From positions 1 through 10,108 of the forward strand of contig JAJYPA010000283.1 of assembly GCA_021795795.1 (NCBI GenBank): DNA of 10,108 nt, read 5' to 3'. Below, piece after piece: positions 6,179 to 10,108 of the stretch; position 1 is the stretch's first letter, and each line of letters begins with the position of its first letter. The translations under genes were made by a program, and so were the position numbers. Below the pieces are notes generated by a model. The model saw only the letters and a list, made by a program, of their open reading frames with translations, did not search any database and was not told the DNA's origin. Source of the stretch: Pseudomonadota bacterium (GTDB lineage Bacteria; Pseudomonadota; Gammaproteobacteria; Halothiobacillales; Halothiobacillaceae).

Positions 6179-7396
6179 CTATGATTTAGCATACCGGGTT
6201 TTGTTCTGTCGAACCACCGACTCATATTCTCGCGAGAGCGCGTCCACAATAGAAGGCCAAGTATAGCGTGTCTGGGCCGCCTCTCGCCCCGCCCGCCCCA
6301 TGACGCGCCTCCGATCCGAGTCACCCAACAGCAAAATCAGCGCCTCCGCAACCTTATCGGCATCGCAACGTGTCACCAGACCTGCCCCCGACTGGGCCAC
6401 CTCAGCATAAATATTGACCTGATCAGAAATCACCACCGGCAAGGCGCAGGCCATGGCCTCGACCACGGTCAAGCCAAAGTTCTCCGTATAAGACGGCAAT
6501 ACGAAAACATCCGCATCCACATAGGCCTGAATCACATCCGCCCCATCCAGATGACCAACGAAATGCACCGCCTCCGTCAGGCCACACTTGGCCACCCAAG
6601 CCCGCACCTGCTGCCCGAAGCGGTCATTTTCTGGGCCGACGATGGCAAGCTGCGCACCGGCGATCCGCCGCCGGATCGTTTCAAAGGCTGGGATCAGCAG
6701 ATCAAGCCCCTTCTTGGGATGCAACCGCCCCAGGAACAACACCAGCGGGGCATCGCCCAGCCCCAGCGCCGCGCGGAAAGCCCCCCGTGCGGGCAACTGC
6801 GCGTACCGGCCCCAATCGATACCGTTCGGTATCACGAACGACGGCGCGCGCAGCCCCAGAAACGCGGCCCGTTGTCGTTCATCCTCCGCCGTATAGTGTA
6901 TCCCACCAGCCCCATGCAGGTTGGGGAGATCGAACCAGCGTTCATACAGACGCTTAACCAAAACGTTGCGCGAACTTTTGGTGTACAAATACGGGTCTAA
7001 GGCGCCATGGGGCCTTATGATATATGGCACCCCCTGCTTACGTGCCTGATAGGCAGCATAGGTCGGCGGGAAGCGATATAAGCCATGAATATGAAGCAGA
7101 TCAAAATCTTTTATTGATGACCTCAGCCATTTCGCCATGGTCGGCGAATACAATAAGGGGGAAAAAAGCACCGGAAAACTGTGTATCTCCGTACCGACCG
7201 AAAAAACGCCCGCTATCTCGTCTGCGGACAAATGAGTGCTGGCTGGATTTCCCCGGTCGCTCGTACACACACTTACGCAAAGTCCACGCTCTTTTTGTGC
7301 ATCCACCAATTCCGAAAGAACCCGGGTTGGCCCTCCGGAAGCCTTCGCTACCGTAGAGATGACATGAAGTATGCGCAGCGATTTGGACTTATTCAT
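6179..7396 (-). CDS. GT4 family glycosyltransferase
   Basis: A 405-residue GT-B glycosyltransferase. Near the N-terminus STVAKASGGPTRVLSEL (14-30) forms the glycine-rich acceptor-side loop, followed by HIHGLY (102-107) and RPHGALDPY (128-136). The donor domain has VIPNGID (188-194), FLGRLHPKKGLDLLI (221-235) and the E-x7-E motif at Glu305/Glu313 in ENFGLTVVEA, which binds the nucleotide sugar. It probably adds one sugar to the EPS repeat unit on the cytoplasmic face of the inner membrane; donor and linkage cannot be told. ATG 7396 overlaps the stop of the upstream GT2 gene by eight bases (ATGAATAA), so the two are translationally coupled. The family call is firm; the specificity is open. Confidence 0.92.
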   Translation of the reverse strand: MNKSKSLRILHVISTVAKASGGPTRVLSELVDAQKERGLCVSVCTSDRGNPASTHLSADEIAGVFSVGTEIHSFPVLFSPLLYSPTMAKWLRSSIKDFDLLHIHGLYRFPPTYAAYQARKQGVPYIIRPHGALDPYLYTKSSRNVLVKRLYERWFDLPNLHGAGGIHYTAEDERQRAAFLGLRAPSFVIPNGIDWGRYAQLPARGAFRAALGLGDAPLVLFLGRLHPKKGLDLLIPAFETIRRRIAGAQLAIVGPENDRFGQQVRAWVAKCGLTEAVHFVGHLDGADVIQAYVDADVFVLPSYTENFGLTVVEAMACALPVVISDQVNIYAEVAQSGAGLVTRCDADKVAEALILLLGDSDRRRVMGRAGREAAQTRYTWPSIVDALSREYESVVRQNKTRYAKS

Positions 7397-8330
7397 CGCC
7401 TGTCTTATCCAAATCAGGCAATGTGTTCATGGAAATGCCTAATACGCGCTCAACAGCTTCCACCATGGTATACCCGTCACGTTCTGCAACCATTATGACC
7501 TCCATGACCTTACCGTCCACCAGCAGCCGATACCACAAGCCCTGCAAGGAATGAAACAGCATTCCACGCGCACCATCGAGAAAGCCCAATCGGCCCACCA
7601 CCCGGTACAAGAAATAAATCCAGGCGCGGAGCTGAAGAGGGAGCCTGGCGTATGGTCCCTTTTTTAAGTATCGCTTCAGCGACGCCTGCCGACCAAGGCC
7701 TTGCGTACTGCTTTCATTGAGCCCCAAACCGAAACGTTGATCCAGCAAAACCAGGGCTTCGCGACTCGCATACTGATTATGCTTTTGTACCCACCAAGTA
7801 AGATCATTACGATTATCGTCGATGATCATTCCCGCAACGTGCAATGCTGACCCCTGCTTCAATATGACATGCTCATCCATCCAGCGAGACTCACACCTCG
7901 CCCAGCCATTGCGCCAAACTCTCAACACCCATTGTGGCCACATACCTCCGTGGCGTATGGGTTTACCCAAAAACATTATCGACCGGTTGACCTCGAAGCC
8001 ACCGACATCCTGCTTCGCGCTTCCCAAAATGCCTGGAAAAATATCGATCAACTCCCCATCAAGATATTCATCCGCATCCAAGCGCATCACCCAATCGCTG
8101 TGGATATCACCCTGAGCCAAAGCCCAGTTCAATTGTACAGAGTGGTTCACCCATGCATTTTGCAGCACCCTGGCGCCCAACTTGCGGGCCAGATCGACGG
8201 TATCGTCTGTAGAAAAAGAATCTACGACCAAAATATCCTGTGCTACCTGCTGCACGCTACGAATAGCGCGTTCAATGTGCAGGTGTTCGTTGAAAGTCAG
8301 GATGATGACTGTGAGGCTCGCTTTGTCCAT
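7389..8330 (-). CDS. GT2 family glycosyltransferase (WaaE/KdtX-like)
   Basis: A 313-residue GT-A glycosyltransferase. It opens with LTVIILTFNEHLHIERAI (6-23), then VVDSFSTDDT (35-44) and the metal-binding DxD region RLDADEYLD (83-91). The middle, with GGMWPQWVLRVWRNG and the WMDEHV segment, resembles the WaaE/KdtX-like group that includes LPS core and EPS sugar transferases. The C-terminal ~100 residues contain aromatic and basic stretches (RAWIYFLYRVVGRLGFLDG) that could lie along the membrane. ATG 8330 was chosen; an in-frame TTG at 8342 with a GGGGGCGAG upstream is an alternative that adds four residues. It sits 48 bases after ugd and overlaps the next GT4 gene by eight bases. Donor sugar unknown. 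Confidence 0.9.
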   Translation of the reverse strand: MDKASLTVIILTFNEHLHIERAIRSVQQVAQDILVVDSFSTDDTVDLARKLGARVLQNAWVNHSVQLNWALAQGDIHSDWVMRLDADEYLDGELIDIFPGILGSAKQDVGGFEVNRSIMFLGKPIRHGGMWPQWVLRVWRNGWARCESRWMDEHVILKQGSALHVAGMIIDDNRNDLTWWVQKHNQYASREALVLLDQRFGLGLNESSTQGLGRQASLKRYLKKGPYARLPLQLRAWIYFLYRVVGRLGFLDGARGMLFHSLQGLWYRLLVDGKVMEVIMVAERDGYTMVEAVERVLGISMNTLPDLDKTGDE

Positions 8331-8378
8331 GGCATCTACCAAGCGCTCGCCCCCATCATGGCGCAGTCCTGCCCCCTG

Positions 8379-9701
8379 TCATGACCGCCCAATGGCATGA
8401 TATTCAAAACCCGCTTGGCGCAGCATAGACGGATCGTAGATATTGCGCCCGTCGATGATCAGGGGACGGCGCAGGAGTTCCCTGATATGATCAAAGTCGG
8501 GGTTCCGGAACAATTGCCATTCTGTACAGATGACCAGGGCGTCGGCGCCTTGGCAGGCGACGTAGGGATCAGTACAGAGATGAAGATCAGCACGTTCACC
8601 GTAGATGCGTCGGGTTTCATCCATGGCGACGGGGTCGTAAGCCTGCACCTGGGCGCCGCGGCGCCAGAGGCCGTCCATGAGCACCCGGCTGGGGGCATCG
8701 CGCATGTCGTCCGTGTTGGGCTTGAAGGCGAGCCCCCAGAGGGCAATGCGTAGACCTTTCAAGTTTTCGCCGAGTTCAGCAACGACTTTGCGCTCCAGCA
8801 CTTGCTTCTGGCGGTTGTTCACACGTTCCACGGCGGCGAGCAGGGGGGCTTCATAGTGGTGCTGACAGGCGCTGTATTCCAGGGCGCGGACGTCTTTGGG
8901 AAAGCAGGAGCCACCGTAGCCGCAACCGGGGTAGATGAAAGCGTAGCCGATACGCGGATCGGCCCCTATGCCACAACGGACCTGTTCAATGTCGGCGCCC
9001 AGACACTCCGCCAACCCGGCCAACTCGTTCATGAGAGAGATCTTGGTAGCCAGCATGACGTTGGCGGCGTATTTGGTGAGTTCGGCCGAGGCTGGGTCCA
9101 TGTAGATCAGACGGTCGTGGTTGCGGTTGAAGGGGGCGTAGAGGGCACGCATCCGCTCCCGCACCGCCTCGCTGTCGGTGCCAACGATGATCCGGTCGGG
9201 TTTCATAAAGTCGACCACCGCCGCACCTTCTTTGAGGAATTCGGGGTTAGAAACCACATGGAAGGGGACGTCCTCCCCGCGCTCCCGGAGGGTGGCGGCA
9301 ATGCGCTCCCGCACCTGCTGCGCTGTGCCCACCGGGACGGTGGATTTATTGATGACGATGGCTGGGCGGCGGAGATGCCGGCCCACGGCGTCGGCCGCTG
9401 CCAGGACGTGGCGCAGATCGGCGGAGCCGTCTTCATCGGGTGGGGTGCCCACCTCGATGAAGAGAAATTCGCCGTGCTCCACACCAGCGGCGATGTCGGT
9501 GCTGAAGGTCAGACGTCCACCGGCGATGCCTTCCCGGACGACGGCGGGCAGATCCGGCTCATGGATGGGAATGATGCCTTCGCGCAGCAGAGCTACCTTC
9601 TTGGCATCCACATCGATGCAGAGCACATGATTGCCCACTTGGGCGAGGCAGGCGCCCGTCACTAAACCCACATAGCCCGTACCAATGACCGTGATCTTCA
9701 T
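8379..9701 (-). CDS. ugd: UDP-glucose 6-dehydrogenase
   Basis: A 440-residue enzyme that oxidises UDP-glucose to UDP-glucuronate with two NAD+. The sequence shows the NAD-binding GTGYVG (7-12), STVPVGT (120-126), NPEFLKEG (152-159), Lys210 and Asn214 in [13 protein letters not shown], the catalytic Cys266 in [10 protein letters not shown] (261-270) and FKPNTDD (327-333) in the C-terminal UDP-binding domain. The length is typical of bacterial members. Residue 83 is Glu in FIEVGTP, where Ala is common. ATG 9701 has GAGGG eight bases upstream and overlaps the stop of the upstream asnB-like gene as ATGA. It supplies uronic acid precursor for the EPS made by the downstream glycosyltransferases; GDP-mannose dehydrogenases are close relatives, but the context and motif set favour UDP-glucose. 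Confidence 0.95.
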   Translation of the reverse strand: MKITVIGTGYVGLVTGACLAQVGNHVLCIDVDAKKVALLREGIIPIHEPDLPAVVREGIAGGRLTFSTDIAAGVEHGEFLFIEVGTPPDEDGSADLRHVLAAADAVGRHLRRPAIVINKSTVPVGTAQQVRERIAATLRERGEDVPFHVVSNPEFLKEGAAVVDFMKPDRIIVGTDSEAVRERMRALYAPFNRNHDRLIYMDPASAELTKYAANVMLATKISLMNELAGLAECLGADIEQVRCGIGADPRIGYAFIYPGCGYGGSCFPKDVRALEYSACQHHYEAPLLAAVERVNNRQKQVLERKVVAELGENLKGLRIALWGLAFKPNTDDMRDAPSRVLMDGLWRRGAQVQAYDPVAMDETRRIYGERADLHLCTDPYVACQGADALVICTEWQLFRNPDFDHIRELLRRPLIIDGRNIYDPSMLRQAGFEYHAIGRS

Positions 9702-10108
9702 GCGGTTTTACCCTCATTTTTCCAGTTTAGGCATGTACCACCAAATGAATCCAGTATGTTTGCCGCCCAGGCTCGATGGCCCCGCAGCATTGGAGCATGT
9801 TCATGGCGCCCTTGAACCTCGTTGAATAACCAATCTCGCACAGGAATAGCAAAGCCTGTCTTGGGTCGTATGAGCAGGTCGTTCGGTAGAGGCCTGCGCG
9901 GTGCCTGACCAAAATCTGTTTTGGTCCACTGCCTGCCTGTATGGGCGTGCCGTAATGCAATGAGTTGTTGAAAAAGCTGAATATCGACTAAAGGTGTTCG
10001 TATTTCCAGGCTGTGTGCCATTCCAGCCCAATCTGCATCCCGCAACAAGCAGTTTCTGAGGTAAACGCTCAACTCCAGCGCCATGACCTGATCATGGGGT
10101 GACGCGAT
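9698..10108 (-). CDS. asnB: Asparagine synthetase-like amidotransferase, C-terminal part (truncated by window end)
   Basis: The last 136 residues of a larger protein whose start lies beyond the right edge; the frame is open to base 10108. The segment with [20 protein letters not shown] (just before IRTPLVD) and later [15 protein letters not shown] is characteristic of the C-terminal synthetase domain of glutamine-dependent asparagine synthetases. Full-length members have an N-terminal glutaminase domain and a PP-loop, neither visible here. It overlaps ugd by four bases (ATGA), so it heads or continues the EPS operon. AsnB-like enzymes within polysaccharide operons are thought to amidate uronic acids or other carboxylates rather than make asparagine; that role is inferred from the coupling with ugd. 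It is distinct from the lasso cyclase at 615-2561. Confidence 0.88.
   Translation of the reverse strand: MASPHDQVMALELSVYLRNCLLRDADWAGMAHSLEIRTPLVDIQLFQQLIALRHAHTGRQWTKTDFGQAPRRPLPNDLLIRPKTGFAIPVRDWLFNEVQGRHEHAPMLRGHRAWAANILDSFGGTCLNWKNEGKTA

Noticed and set aside
8802..9665. A long open frame on the + strand opposite ugd (287 codons).
   Set aside because: It lies wholly antisense to a well-conserved ugd gene, its translation shows no recognisable family, and long antisense frames are common opposite GC-rich genes.

Overview
The window looks like an accessory region of a Gram-negative, probably gamma- or beta-proteobacterial (or Acidithiobacillia-like) chromosome. The gene types, Shine-Dalgarno sequences and moderately high GC fit this, but no single gene fixes the genus. 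It holds two divergent-purpose gene sets that converge near base 2,560: a lasso-type RiPP maturation operon on the + strand at the left, and a long exopolysaccharide (EPS) operon on the - strand at the right.

Left block (3-2561, +). Three overlapping genes encode the core lasso-peptide machinery in the order B1 (PqqD-like leader-binding protein, 5' end cut by the window), B2 (transglutaminase-like leader protease) and C (asparagine-synthetase-like macrolactam cyclase). Convergent to them, at 2524-2667 on the - strand, is a 47-codon ORF with a strong ribosome binding site. It looks like the substrate: its leader carries a W-x-x-P-x-V motif, the pattern PqqD-like B1 proteins bind, and its tail is short, Gly/Ser-rich and contains one Asp. 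The coding sequence for the putative core peptide is antisense to the last codons of the cyclase gene.

Junction (2668-3004). Upstream of the precursor are a 5'-leader hairpin, a good sigma70-like promoter, and the decayed C-terminal end of an IS3-like transposase gene. The promoter's TTGACA box appears to lie inside the terminal repeat of the IS, so the IS may have supplied an outward promoter to the precursor.

Right block (3005-10108, -). The genes run, in transcription order, asnB-like amidotransferase (cut by the window end), ugd (UDP-glucose dehydrogenase), a GT2 glycosyltransferase, a GT4 glycosyltransferase, a FkbM methyltransferase, a WcaI-like GT4 and fcl (GDP-L-fucose synthase). Four-base ATGA overlaps (asnB/ugd and fkbM/wcaI) and an 8-base overlap (GT2/GT4) support co-transcription. 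Together they suggest a capsular or secreted polysaccharide with uronic acid and fucose residues, possibly amidated and O-methylated. No tRNA, rRNA, CRISPR array or complete mobile element was seen.
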